Source: Lacrimispora indolis DSM 755 (lineage in GTDB: Bacteria; Bacillota; Clostridia; Lachnospirales; Lachnospiraceae). Taken from it: a DNA stretch of 64,000 nt. The translations under genes and the position numbers were made by a program. Location: contig NZ_AZUI01000001.1 in the NCBI RefSeq assembly GCF_000526995.1, positions 1,674,001-1,738,000 on the forward strand, given 5' to 3'. Of the stretch, positions 34,347 through 41,872 are shown piece after piece (the stretch's first letter is position 1; each line of letters begins with the position of its first letter). A model generated the notes under the pieces. That model saw only the letters and a list, made by a program, of their open reading frames with translations. It did not search any database and was not told where the DNA came from.

Positions 34347-35908
34347 ATCCGGATCCCTCCGCTCCCCCAGAACATAAACAGCGCAATTACCAGGAAACAA
34401 ACCAGAAATGCGGTCACAAACAGCCGGACCACAAAACCGGACTTAAAGCCTGAAAGCAGCATAGCGGCATTTTTAATATCCATCATCGGCCCAAATACCA
34501 GAAATCCAACGATTGCCCCCACCGGAAGGCTTCCCGCCATGCTTCTGGCCACCACTGCATCGGATGAGGAGCAAAGCGAAAGCACAAAGGCCATTCCCAT
34601 CATCACCAGAAGCGCTTTCCATGCAGCCATCCCACCTCCGGCCGATACGGCGGAAGGAATCATATCCTGGAACAGCGTGGATACAAAAATTCCTGTGAGA
34701 AGGAATTTTCCTACGGAAAAAAATTCATTCTGCGCATGCCGGATCATCAGAAAGAAACGGGACAGGCGGGTATCTTCTTTGGCAGGAAGGGTATAGTCCC
34801 CGCAGTTTGCTAAAACGGGTATGGCATTTTCAAGCAGATAATCCCTGGGAGGCGCTATTAAATAAGTCAGCCCGCAGAGCACCGCACACAGAATTCCCAG
34901 ACCGCACCTGGCGGCAATCATCCGGTAATTTCCGTTAAAAGCATACCAGGTGGAGAGAATCACCACCGGATTGATCACAGGGGATACCAGCATAAACGTC
35001 ACCGCGGCAGGCATTGGAACTCCTTTTTTCACCAGACTTTTAAAAACCGGTATGGATGCGCAGTCACAGACCGGCAGGCAGAACCCCGCTATCACTGCAA
35101 ACAGCTGGCCTGCCAGAATTCTCCTGGGGAATTTCCTCTGAATCCAGTCCGGCTGGAGATAGACCTGAATGAAAGAGGACAGCAAAACCCCAATCGCCAG
35201 AAACGGGATAGCCTGCAAAAAGACACCAAGAAATATGCTGACATACCGCCCCACCGGAAATCCAAGGCCATTCAGCAGTGATAATGCCACCATATAAACC
35301 AGAACTGCAGTTGAAACTGCCAGAAGCCAGGACCCTGGCTGCATTCTGAAACTGAATATTCTTTTAATAAACCGATCCCATTTCCGGTCAGTATAGATCC
35401 GGATATCCGGATTACAGTTGTAAAGAATCCCCATATCATCTGTAAGATACTCATGCCCTTTTGTTCTGACAAAGGCGCAGTCGCTTCCCGCAATCTGTGA
35501 AAATGCGATTACACCGGCATCCGGAATTTTTGTTTTCAATCCGGTGTCGTCTGCAACATAGATGACCTTTTCAATGCTTACAGCTGTTTTAGCAGAAAAC
35601 TGGAGAAACATTTCCTCCAGCTTATGGAAGTGTTCCATCCCGTTCCACTCAATGAGAATTAAATCCGGGCTGCGCTCATCCAAATCCTTAATTACTGTAT
35701 CAGCAACGCTGAAAGGGCTTTGTTCCAGCTGGCGTTTGGAAAACACCAGCTTTTTCACCTGTGTATTTTCTTTCAGAGGCTTTTCCCCTGACTCAAACTG
35801 AAGGACCAGAATATCCAGCTCATCCAGTTCCTTTTCAATCAGATTGTTGATGAGTGTGGTTTTTCCCGAATCCAGCAGACCGGTTATGACCCATGCAGGT
35901 GTCCTCAT
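34343..35908 (-). CDS. Fusion of a CobW-like P-loop domain to a UPF0718 (DUF318) permease
   Basis: An unusual two-part protein of about 521 residues. Residues 1-165 look like a G3E GTPase: MRTPAWVITGLLDSGKTTLI with a P-loop GLLDSGKT, and ILIEWNGMEHFHKLEEM in the place of the switch region, but no CxCC and no NKxD. From about 195 it becomes a UPF0718/YcgR-type permease with eight or so helices: FLQAIPFLAIGVLLSSFIQV, the conserved CLPVCDCASIPVFKSLVKKG and ALVMMG...LCSSSDAVVA. I use ATG 35908, with GAGGGG upstream, directly after the CobW stop. Neighbours suggest metal export or import coupled to GTP. Confidence 0.85.
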   Translation of the reverse strand: MRTPAWVITGLLDSGKTTLINNLIEKELDELDILVLQFESGEKPLKENTQVKKLVFSKRQLEQSPFSVADTVIKDLDERSPDLILIEWNGMEHFHKLEEMFLQFSAKTAVSIEKVIYVADDTGLKTKIPDAGVIAFSQIAGSDCAFVRTKGHEYLTDDMGILYNCNPDIRIYTDRKWDRFIKRIFSFRMQPGSWLLAVSTAVLVYMVALSLLNGLGFPVGRYVSIFLGVFLQAIPFLAIGVLLSSFIQVYLQPDWIQRKFPRRILAGQLFAVIAGFCLPVCDCASIPVFKSLVKKGVPMPAAVTFMLVSPVINPVVILSTWYAFNGNYRMIAARCGLGILCAVLCGLTYLIAPPRDYLLENAIPVLANCGDYTLPAKEDTRLSRFFLMIRHAQNEFFSVGKFLLTGIFVSTLFQDMIPSAVSAGGGMAAWKALLVMMGMAFVLSLCSSSDAVVARSMAGSLPVGAIVGFLVFGPMMDIKNAAMLLSGFKSGFVVRLFVTAFLVCFLVIALFMFWGSGGIRI

Positions 35909-35909
35909 G

Positions 35910-36887
35910 CTATTTCCCCTCACTGAATAATGTCCGTATCTGCCGATCATCAAGACCGGTACCGATGAAGCAGACCTGGTTTCCTGCTGCATTTGCAGGT
36001 TCAATGTTCAGACTCCCCGGCACAAAGTGGAAAATAAGACCATGAGAACCGTTTGCCACAATTCCTTTTCCCCGCAGGATTACTCCATCCGCATGTTCCA
36101 CAACATGAAGCACTCTCTTCCTCAGCTGATCTTCTGAAAGGGGTTCCTTCCACTCCAGCGTGACGGCGGAGAAAACATCTCTGGCAAAGTGGCGGCTTAA
36201 AAATCCCATTTTCTGGTCATTGTTCTTACGCAGGCTTCCTCTGATCTTCACAGGTTTCATAGACACAGCAGCCTCCAGCTCCAGCTTAAAAATTTTGCTG
36301 CCCCGCGGACCTTGCCGGAAAACAGCAGGGGAAATGGAATCCCAGAAGCCTGCCTCGATTCTGGCTTCCGGATTGATCTGCCGGATTTTATTTTCTATGT
36401 ATGTGATTTTATCGGGACATTCCTCTTGATGGCTTAACAGGATCAAATCTGCATAGGCGATCTGGTCTTCAAAAAACTCACCATAGTTTTTCTGGTATTT
36501 ATCAAAGGAACGGATATCCGCCACTGTAATAGTCCTTTTTAAGTGAAGCCTGCCTTCATCCTCCTGCTTTAAACAGATTTTAGCAATATCAGAGAGCTTT
36601 CCTACACCGGACGGCTCCACTATAATGGCATCCGGCGCGTAATCCTTCAAAATTCTCTCTACTGCCTTTTCAAAGTCACCGGTTAAGCTGCAGCAGATAC
36701 AACCTGCACTCAGGCTGGTAACCGTCAAATTACACTCTCTAAGGAGCCCGGCGTCAATCCCGGCCTCCCCAAAATCATTTTCAATCACAACGACTTCCTT
36801 ATCCCTGAATACGGACCGGACCATTGTCTTAATTAATGTCGTTTTACCCGCACCCAAAAATCCGGATATAATATAAATATCAGTCAT
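35910..36887 (-). CDS. CobW/COG0523-family GTPase (second copy)
   Basis: G3E-class GTPase starting MTDIYIISGFLGAGKTTLIKT. The CxCC metal motif AGCICCSL (about residue 64-71), the EPSGVGKL switch and TVADIRSF are present. The usual guanine-specific NKxD is replaced by LLSHQEEC, so nucleotide specificity may be relaxed or lost. The C-terminal CobW domain shows VTLEWKEPLSEDQLRKRV and VEHADGVILRGKGIV. ATG at 36887 has GGAG five bases upstream; an in-frame ATG 11 codons before has none. It lies between znuB (53 bases) and the GTPase-permease fusion (1 base). Confidence 0.87.
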   Translation of the reverse strand: MTDIYIISGFLGAGKTTLIKTMVRSVFRDKEVVVIENDFGEAGIDAGLLRECNLTVTSLSAGCICCSLTGDFEKAVERILKDYAPDAIIVEPSGVGKLSDIAKICLKQEDEGRLHLKRTITVADIRSFDKYQKNYGEFFEDQIAYADLILLSHQEECPDKITYIENKIRQINPEARIEAGFWDSISPAVFRQGPRGSKIFKLELEAAVSMKPVKIRGSLRKNNDQKMGFLSRHFARDVFSAVTLEWKEPLSEDQLRKRVLHVVEHADGVILRGKGIVANGSHGLIFHFVPGSLNIEPANAAGNQVCFIGTGLDDRQIRTLFSEGK

Positions 36888-36940
36888 AAGCACTCCATTC
36901 TGCTGCCTTGCCGGCTGCACAGATTATTTTGCCTTTCCTG

Positions 36941-37747
36941 TTATCCCTTCCGCTTAAAAAGCCTTTTTCCTGCAAACACCAGTATTAAAAATATCACACC
37001 TACCAGCACAATGGTGCCTCCCGGCTTTAATCCCAGGTAATAAGCCGCAAACAGTCCGATTATCATAAATATGACATTTAAGGCTACTGCATAGAAAAGT
37101 GTCTGGCGGTAACTTTTCCCGAACTGCATGGCGCAAGCCACAGGCACCACCATCATGGAGGATACGATCAACGCTCCCACCGTCCTGGCGGCAACGGAAA
37201 CCGTCACTGCAATTAAAATTGTAAATATAAAGTTCACGGTCCGGACCGGCACCCCTGCCAGCCTGGCACTCTGCTCATCTAAGGACACGTAAAATAATTC
37301 TTTGTACATCAGCAGAAACATAAGCAGCACCACAACGCTGACCGCCACCACAAGGTACAGTTCCGTATCACTGATTGCCACAATACTGCCGAATAAAAAG
37401 CTGTTGAAGTTGGCCGCATTCTTCACAAATCCTGACAAAACACCTGCCAGGCCGATTCCCGCGGACATCATGATGGCAATCGACATCTCCGAAAATCTGG
37501 GCAGCTTCCTGCGGATCCACTCAATTCCAAGAGAGGCGATCACACAGGCGGCCGCTGCGGCTGCTATGGGATTCATTCCAAAGATCAGTCCTGCCGCCAC
37601 TCCGGCAAGGGAAGTATGGGATAAGGCATCTCCAATCATGGACATACGTTTGAATACAATCACAATCCCGATACAGGGAATGACCGCGGCCAGCAGGATC
37701 CCGACAATAAAGGCCCGCTGCATGAATGCATAATTAAATATCTCCAT
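36941..37747 (-). CDS. znuB: Zinc ABC transporter permease (ZnuB/AdcB type)
   Basis: Membrane subunit of a zinc importer, about 268 residues and eight predicted helices (FIVGILLAAVIPCIGIVIVFKRMSMIGDALSHTSLAG opens the family; here in part). SVAARTVGALIVSSMMVVPVA is the ABC-3 permease signature. The start is ATG 37747, 9 bases from AGGAGG; an ATG two codons earlier is closer. It overlaps znuC by 14 bases. Manganese transport cannot be excluded from this subunit alone, but the CobW, L33 and His-rich ZnuA neighbours point to zinc. Confidence 0.92.
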   Translation of the reverse strand: MEIFNYAFMQRAFIVGILLAAVIPCIGIVIVFKRMSMIGDALSHTSLAGVAAGLIFGMNPIAAAAAACVIASLGIEWIRRKLPRFSEMSIAIMMSAGIGLAGVLSGFVKNAANFNSFLFGSIVAISDTELYLVVAVSVVVLLMFLLMYKELFYVSLDEQSARLAGVPVRTVNFIFTILIAVTVSVAARTVGALIVSSMMVVPVACAMQFGKSYRQTLFYAVALNVIFMIIGLFAAYYLGLKPGGTIVLVGVIFLILVFAGKRLFKRKG

Positions 37748-38444
37748 TGCCATTCTCCTCCTGACCCGTCTTAATCAGATTCATGGTTCCGTCCTCCAAA
37801 ATCCAGATATCGTCAGCAAATGGCTCCAGACGTTTCCGGTCATGAGTGACCATCAGCACCGTTACGCCCTGTTCACGGTTGATATCTTTTAAGAGCCGGT
37901 AAAAATCTTCCGTACTTTTCTCGTCCATACCGGAGGTTGGTTCATCCATGAGTAAAAGCTGCGGACTGTTTACCAGGGCCCTTGCTAACAGGATCCTCTG
38001 CTGCTGCCCTCCGGACAGCCGGCTGATCAGCCGTTTAGAAAGGTTTTCCATTCCAACCTGGATCAGCGCCTGCCTGACCAGCTCTTTTTCTTTTTTTCCG
38101 GCAAACCGGAACCGCCCGATCCGGGCGTATAAATTTGCCTGAACAATCTCCTCTACTGAGGCCGGAAAGTTTTGAAAGGATGCCATGCCGCTCTGTGGGA
38201 CATAGCTGATCTCCTGCCAGTTTTTAAACTGCCGGATATCCCGCCCCAAAAGCTGTATACTCCCGTCTGCCCCGTTAAGAGTAAGTTCACCCAGCATGAG
38301 CTTAAGCAGCGTGCTTTTTCCTGCTCCATTTTGTCCCAGCAGGACGGCAAACTTACCCGCGGCAACGGTAAAACTAATACGATTCAGTACCTGGGTGCTT
38401 CCATAGGAGAAGTCCAGTTCCTTAACTGCAATGGCATCCATCAT
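37734..38444 (-). CDS. znuC: Zinc ABC transporter ATPase (ZnuC/AdcC type)
   Basis: Cytosolic ATPase of the zinc importer. Walker A is GQNGAGKSTLLKL, Q-loop SYVPQSGMAS, signature LSGGQQQRILLARAL, Walker B LLLMDEPTSGMD and H-loop VTHDRKR, all normal. About 236 residues. The ATG at 38444 is used, with AGGAG five bases upstream; the TTG before it is unlikely. It lies 17 bases after the receptor gene and overlaps znuB. Confidence 0.94.
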   Translation of the reverse strand: MMDAIAVKELDFSYGSTQVLNRISFTVAAGKFAVLLGQNGAGKSTLLKLMLGELTLNGADGSIQLLGRDIRQFKNWQEISYVPQSGMASFQNFPASVEEIVQANLYARIGRFRFAGKKEKELVRQALIQVGMENLSKRLISRLSGGQQQRILLARALVNSPQLLLMDEPTSGMDEKSTEDFYRLLKDINREQGVTVLMVTHDRKRLEPFADDIWILEDGTMNLIKTGQEENGNGDI

Positions 38445-38461
38445 CAATACTCCTGTCTGTC

Positions 38462-39520
38462 TTATTTCAGTGCTGCTTCCAGCTGTTTTAAGTTATCTCT
38501 CATCACGGAGAAGTAATCAGCGCCGTCTTTCATTTGCTCATCGCTTAAGCCTTCCAGGGGATTTAAAACCTGGGTAGACGCTCCCGTTTCTTTTGCAATG
38601 GTTTCAGCAACTTTCGGGCTTACCAGCTCCTCAAAAAAGATGACCTTTACATTGTTTGCCTTTACAAAATCAATGACTTCCGCCATTCTTGCCGGGTCCG
38701 GCTCAGAATCCGGGGACAGCCCTTCGATCCCTATCTGATTTAAGCTGTAAGCGTCGCAAAGATAGCCGAAAGCCTCATGAGATACTACAATATCCTTATT
38801 TGGCAGAGGGGATAAGGTATCTTTATATTCCTGGTCCAGTTCATCGAACCTGGCCGCATAAGTTTCATAGTTAGATTCATAATAATCCTGGTTGTCAGGG
38901 TCTGCCTTTATAAAAGCATTCTTAATATTTTCCATTTCCTTTTTTGCATTTACAGGGCTGAGCCACACATGAGGATCATACTGGCCATGGTCATCCTCTT
39001 CTTCCTCTTCGTGCTCCTCTTCCTCATGGCCTTCCCGAAGGGTGACTCCCTGAGATGCCTCAACAGACAACAGTTTCTTATTTTCCAGACTGGCAAGCAC
39101 ATCATCGACCCAATGCTCCATTCCCGCGCCGCTGTAAACAAACAGATCAGCCTCTTCCATATTTTTGATGTCAGTGGCTGCCGGTTCCCAGTCGTGAGGC
39201 TCTGTGCCGGGCGGAACCATATCAATCACTTCAACTTTATCACCGCCGACCTTGACTGCAAAATCATACACTGGATAAAAACTTGCCATCACCTTCAGTT
39301 TCCTGCCATCAGAATCCTTTTCTCCCGTTGCAGCGGAAGACTCTTCACCTTTGGCGGAGTCCGCAGCCGGGCTTTCATTTACATCTGCTGAAGCGGAAGT
39401 ATTTTCCGTATCAGAAGTTTCCGTCACAGATGCTGTTCCGGAGCAGCCCGAAAGCATAGCAACCGAAACAAACGCCGTCATAGCCAGCGTACCCAATGTT
39501 GTACTTAAATTCTTTTTCAT
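38462..39520 (-). CDS. znuA: Zinc-binding lipoprotein of the Znu/Adc ABC transporter
   Basis: Receptor (cluster 9, ZnuA/AdcA type). The N-terminus is a lipoprotein signal ending in LSGCSG, followed by a Ser/Asp/Glu-rich linker. The metal site uses histidines in MVPPGTEPHDWEP, YDPHVWLSP and VSHEAFGYL and an acid near SPDSEPDPARM. Between the first two is a His/Glu-rich loop (REGHEEEEHEEEEEDDHGQ), the mark of zinc rather than manganese receptors. The start follows GGAGG and spacing is good. Together with ZnuC and ZnuB it forms a complete importer. Confidence 0.94.
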   Translation of the reverse strand: MKKNLSTTLGTLAMTAFVSVAMLSGCSGTASVTETSDTENTSASADVNESPAADSAKGEESSAATGEKDSDGRKLKVMASFYPVYDFAVKVGGDKVEVIDMVPPGTEPHDWEPAATDIKNMEEADLFVYSGAGMEHWVDDVLASLENKKLLSVEASQGVTLREGHEEEEHEEEEEDDHGQYDPHVWLSPVNAKKEMENIKNAFIKADPDNQDYYESNYETYAARFDELDQEYKDTLSPLPNKDIVVSHEAFGYLCDAYSLNQIGIEGLSPDSEPDPARMAEVIDFVKANNVKVIFFEELVSPKVAETIAKETGASTQVLNPLEGLSDEQMKDGADYFSVMRDNLKQLEAALK

Positions 39521-39580
39521 AAAATAATCCTCCAGATAGTGTTTTTAATGGTGTGACCTCTGTTTTGTTATGAGAAAGTT

Positions 39581-39892
39581 TCAATCATCTAAACGGATTT
39601 TTAAGCTGACCAAAGAAACCGGGCACAAATAACGTCCGGCCAGATAAGAAGATAAGAGTTTTTGAATTGCACTATATGCAAAGATAACAACGGCTCCTGC
39701 CCCCACGGCTTCTGCCAATAAACAGATGGTGCAAACACAGGCTTCAATTTCCGTGCAGACAAAACAGCCCTCGCCTGTACAGTCATGTTCCACATGCGTG
39801 ACAATAAAAAGGACGGAGAGAAGCAGTACAGCGGTCACAAAAAACGCTGTAAGAAATGCATAGATTCGTCTATTCTTCGTAAAACAGCTCAC
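39581..39892 (-). CDS. Small Cys-rich membrane protein, first gene of the zinc operon
   Basis: 103 residues, not recognised. Two hydrophobic segments (AFLTAFFVTAVLLLSVLFIV and AVGAGAVVIFAYSAIQKLL) flank a loop HVEHDCTGEGCFVCTEIEACVC with five Cys and two His, which could bind zinc on the outer face. The start is GTG, with GGAGGAGA 7 bases upstream. It lies 60 bases before znuA and directly behind the operon promoter. The Cys/His loop and location suggest a role in zinc capture or sensing, which is inference. Confidence 0.6.
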   Translation of the reverse strand: MSCFTKNRRIYAFLTAFFVTAVLLLSVLFIVTHVEHDCTGEGCFVCTEIEACVCTICLLAEAVGAGAVVIFAYSAIQKLLSSYLAGRYLCPVSLVSLKIRLDD

Positions 39893-39944
39893 TTCGTCTC
39901 CTCCTTTCCTGGTTTGCTAATTTGGAATTTAAAATCATTTTCAT

Positions 39945-39972
39945 ATTATAACAATTTTTTTCGTATTGTCAA
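39945..39972 (-). promoter_or_regulatory. Promoter of the zinc operon
   Basis: TTGACA, 16-base spacer, TATAAT on the minus strand. The sequence TTGACAATAC-N6-AATTGNTATAATAT is nearly the same as the promoter of the Fur-family gene, so both probably bind the same repressor. Confidence 0.7.
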
Positions 39973-40345
39973 TATGTTATTCTATGATTTGGCCGCCGCC
40001 ATTATGGTTATCCGCAGTCATTGGGGTGTGGATAACAGTCAGATTCCCGGCTTTTGCAGAAGAAGTAAAGTATTTTCGTTTTCTACATCAAAAAGATCAA
40101 TTATTTAGGGGTATTTTTAGGTGAATTAAAGAAACAGGGCAGATAAACAGGCCTTGGTATAAAGATGTATTTTTAGAATCATGTCTGTAATTTCAATAAA
40201 CGGCCAGCTCTTATAATCAGGCGCACCGCGGCCGGACTCACTTTAATCCTGTGCAGATCTGACAATCTTCACCTGTTTTTTCTCAGCACTCATCACTGTC
40301 ACGTTTCAATCCGGCTTTCGCCATCATTGACTTTATCTGTCACTC
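39973..40345. other. Gene-free stretch between the zinc operon and its regulator
   Basis: Apart from the operon promoter at its edge I see no gene, RNA or clear terminator here. Open frames on the plus strand lack ribosome binding sites and family likeness. Confidence 0.5.
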
Positions 40346-40777
40346 TCAGACTCCCTGGGACTTAGAGCTGTTTTCTTTGCCGCACCCACAATAGCCATAT
40401 AAGACTGTGTGCTGTTCATCCATCTCAAAACCATGTTCCTCATAGATATGTTCTAAAAAATCAGCCATTTTGGAACATTCAAGGGGGATGAACCGGCCGC
40501 ACCTCAGGCATACTAATTTCCCCGGTTTGTTCAGTTCTTCCTTATCAGCATAACAATACCGTATCTTGGAGCCGTCTTCAGTGGGGAGCTTCATAACTTC
40601 CCCCTCTTCGGCCAGGCGCTCCAGGACCCTGTATACGGTTGTCTGCCCAACCTGCACTCCTTCTTCCTGAAGACAGTCCATAAACTGATCCACTGTAAGG
40701 AAGCGAGATCTTTGCTTTTTCAGGCAATTTAAAATGATTTCCTGCTGTTTTGTTCTGTATCTGCCTCTCTCTGCCAT
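40346..40777 (-). CDS. zur: Fur-family regulator, probably the zinc repressor Zur
   Basis: 143 residues. The N-terminal winged helix reads TKQQEIILNCLKKQRSRFLTVDQFMDCL and VQVGQTTVYRVLERLAEEGEV. The dimerisation domain has the structural zinc pairs CLRC (residue ~90) and YCGCGK near the end, plus His residues in LEHIYEEHGFEMDEQHTVLYGYC that form the sensor site. PerR-type ligands are not obvious, and the neighbour is a zinc operon, so Zur is favoured over Fur or PerR. The start has AGAGG upstream. Its promoter matches that of the zinc operon, implying autoregulation. Confidence 0.85.
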   Translation of the reverse strand: MAERGRYRTKQQEIILNCLKKQRSRFLTVDQFMDCLQEEGVQVGQTTVYRVLERLAEEGEVMKLPTEDGSKIRYCYADKEELNKPGKLVCLRCGRFIPLECSKMADFLEHIYEEHGFEMDEQHTVLYGYCGCGKENSSKSQGV

Positions 40778-40815
40778 ACGAAACCTCTAAATTTGAAATT
40801 GAATTTTATTTTTAT

Positions 40816-40843
40816 ATTATAGCAATTATATGAGTATTGTCAA
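40816..40843 (-). promoter_or_regulatory. Promoter of the Fur-family (zur) gene
   Basis: TTGACA, 16-base spacer, TATAAT, with the same flanking bases (AATAC after the -35, AATTG before the -10) as the zinc operon promoter. Confidence 0.7.
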
Positions 40844-40934
40844 GGAATCATTGAAATAAACCCTTTCAGCTCAGATGCATTGAGAACGTATAAACATAAT
40901 GTAGCATAACAGGCTTTATCAAAATATATATGAT

Positions 40935-41732
40935 TCATTTTAAAAATTTTACAATATTATAAACATTGATTCCAATAATTACAATCATTAATGCAATAAA
41001 TATCTTATCCACGTCATCAGCACTCATTTTATTGTTGATTGACCGTCCTCCCACTCCGCCCAGAACACCACCTGTCACCATGAGAACCATAAGCAGGAAG
41101 GGAAATTCCGGCACAGAGCCTGTCACCAATGTACTGATCAAGCCGGCAAACTGTGAAAACATAATAATATATAGGGAATTATGGGCAGCGGCCTTTGTTT
41201 CCATCGAAAAAAAGTAAAACAGTACCACCAAATTAATCGGCCCTCCTCCAATACCCAGGAAGGAAGAAACGACTCCCAGAATCAATCCCACCATAAGGCA
41301 GGAAACCCTGTTTTCAATCTGATGGGTACTTATACGTTCTTTTATGAGCGTATAAATCAAAGTCCCAACAGTAAACACAAGTAAACATACGGCCTGAACG
41401 GCTCCGATCATATTCTTATCTGTAAACACATCTGACATTGACTGAAACATCATTTTACCGAAAACTCCGCCCAAAGCTGCTCCAACTGCCAGCGGCAGTC
41501 CGATTTTCCCGGATACCGGAGAGTCTCCCGATATCTTACTTTTCACAAAAGAACAGCAGCTCATTCCCAAAACCGTACACCCGGATAAAAAGCTAACGGA
41601 CGAAGCGCTCATTAAACCAAAGGAATCCAAAACCGGTTTGATAATCACTCCTCCTCCAATTCCGCAGACGGTGCCTGCAACTGTGGAAAAAAAGCTGGCC
41701 GCAAAAAATAACACATATAAATATCCACTCAT
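40935..41732 (-). CDS. TauE/SafE (TSUP) family sulfite/sulfonate exporter
   Basis: Membrane protein of 265 residues with seven to eight helices. The two TSUP half-repeats each carry the Gly-rich motif: FFSTVAGTVCGIGGGVIIKPVL in the first and LGVVSSFLGIGGGPINLVVLFY in the second. Members export sulfite, sulfoacetate or related anions. It is the last gene of the sulfatase operon, 140 bases after the sulfatase, with a hairpin between. The likely job is to dispose of sulfate or sulfite set free inside the cell. Confidence 0.85.
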   Translation of the reverse strand: MSGYLYVLFFAASFFSTVAGTVCGIGGGVIIKPVLDSFGLMSASSVSFLSGCTVLGMSCCSFVKSKISGDSPVSGKIGLPLAVGAALGGVFGKMMFQSMSDVFTDKNMIGAVQAVCLLVFTVGTLIYTLIKERISTHQIENRVSCLMVGLILGVVSSFLGIGGGPINLVVLFYFFSMETKAAAHNSLYIIMFSQFAGLISTLVTGSVPEFPFLLMVLMVTGGVLGGVGGRSINNKMSADDVDKIFIALMIVIIGINVYNIVKFLK

Positions 41733-41775
41733 CTTACTATCCCACTTTCAATTTACATCTGTCTTACCATCAGCC

Positions 41776-41806
41776 AGAAGGCTACCCATTCACTGGATAG
41801 CCTTCT
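41776..41806. repeat. Hairpin between sulfatase and exporter genes
   Basis: A 9-bp stem (AGAAGGCTA / TAGCCTTCT) and 13-base loop, followed by TTTT on the plus strand only. On the minus strand, where the genes lie, there is no T-run, so it may be an RNA-stability or processing element rather than a full stop. Confidence 0.4.
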
Positions 41807-41872
41807 TTTAACCTTATACCACCTCAGGGCATAACTTCATTGCCATAGGCTTTAAATGACTGCTGTCAGCCT

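Noticed and set aside
39785..40108. Plus-strand open frame between the zinc operon and the Fur-family gene
   Set aside because: It overlaps the first zinc-operon gene and the promoter, has no ribosome binding site and no family likeness.
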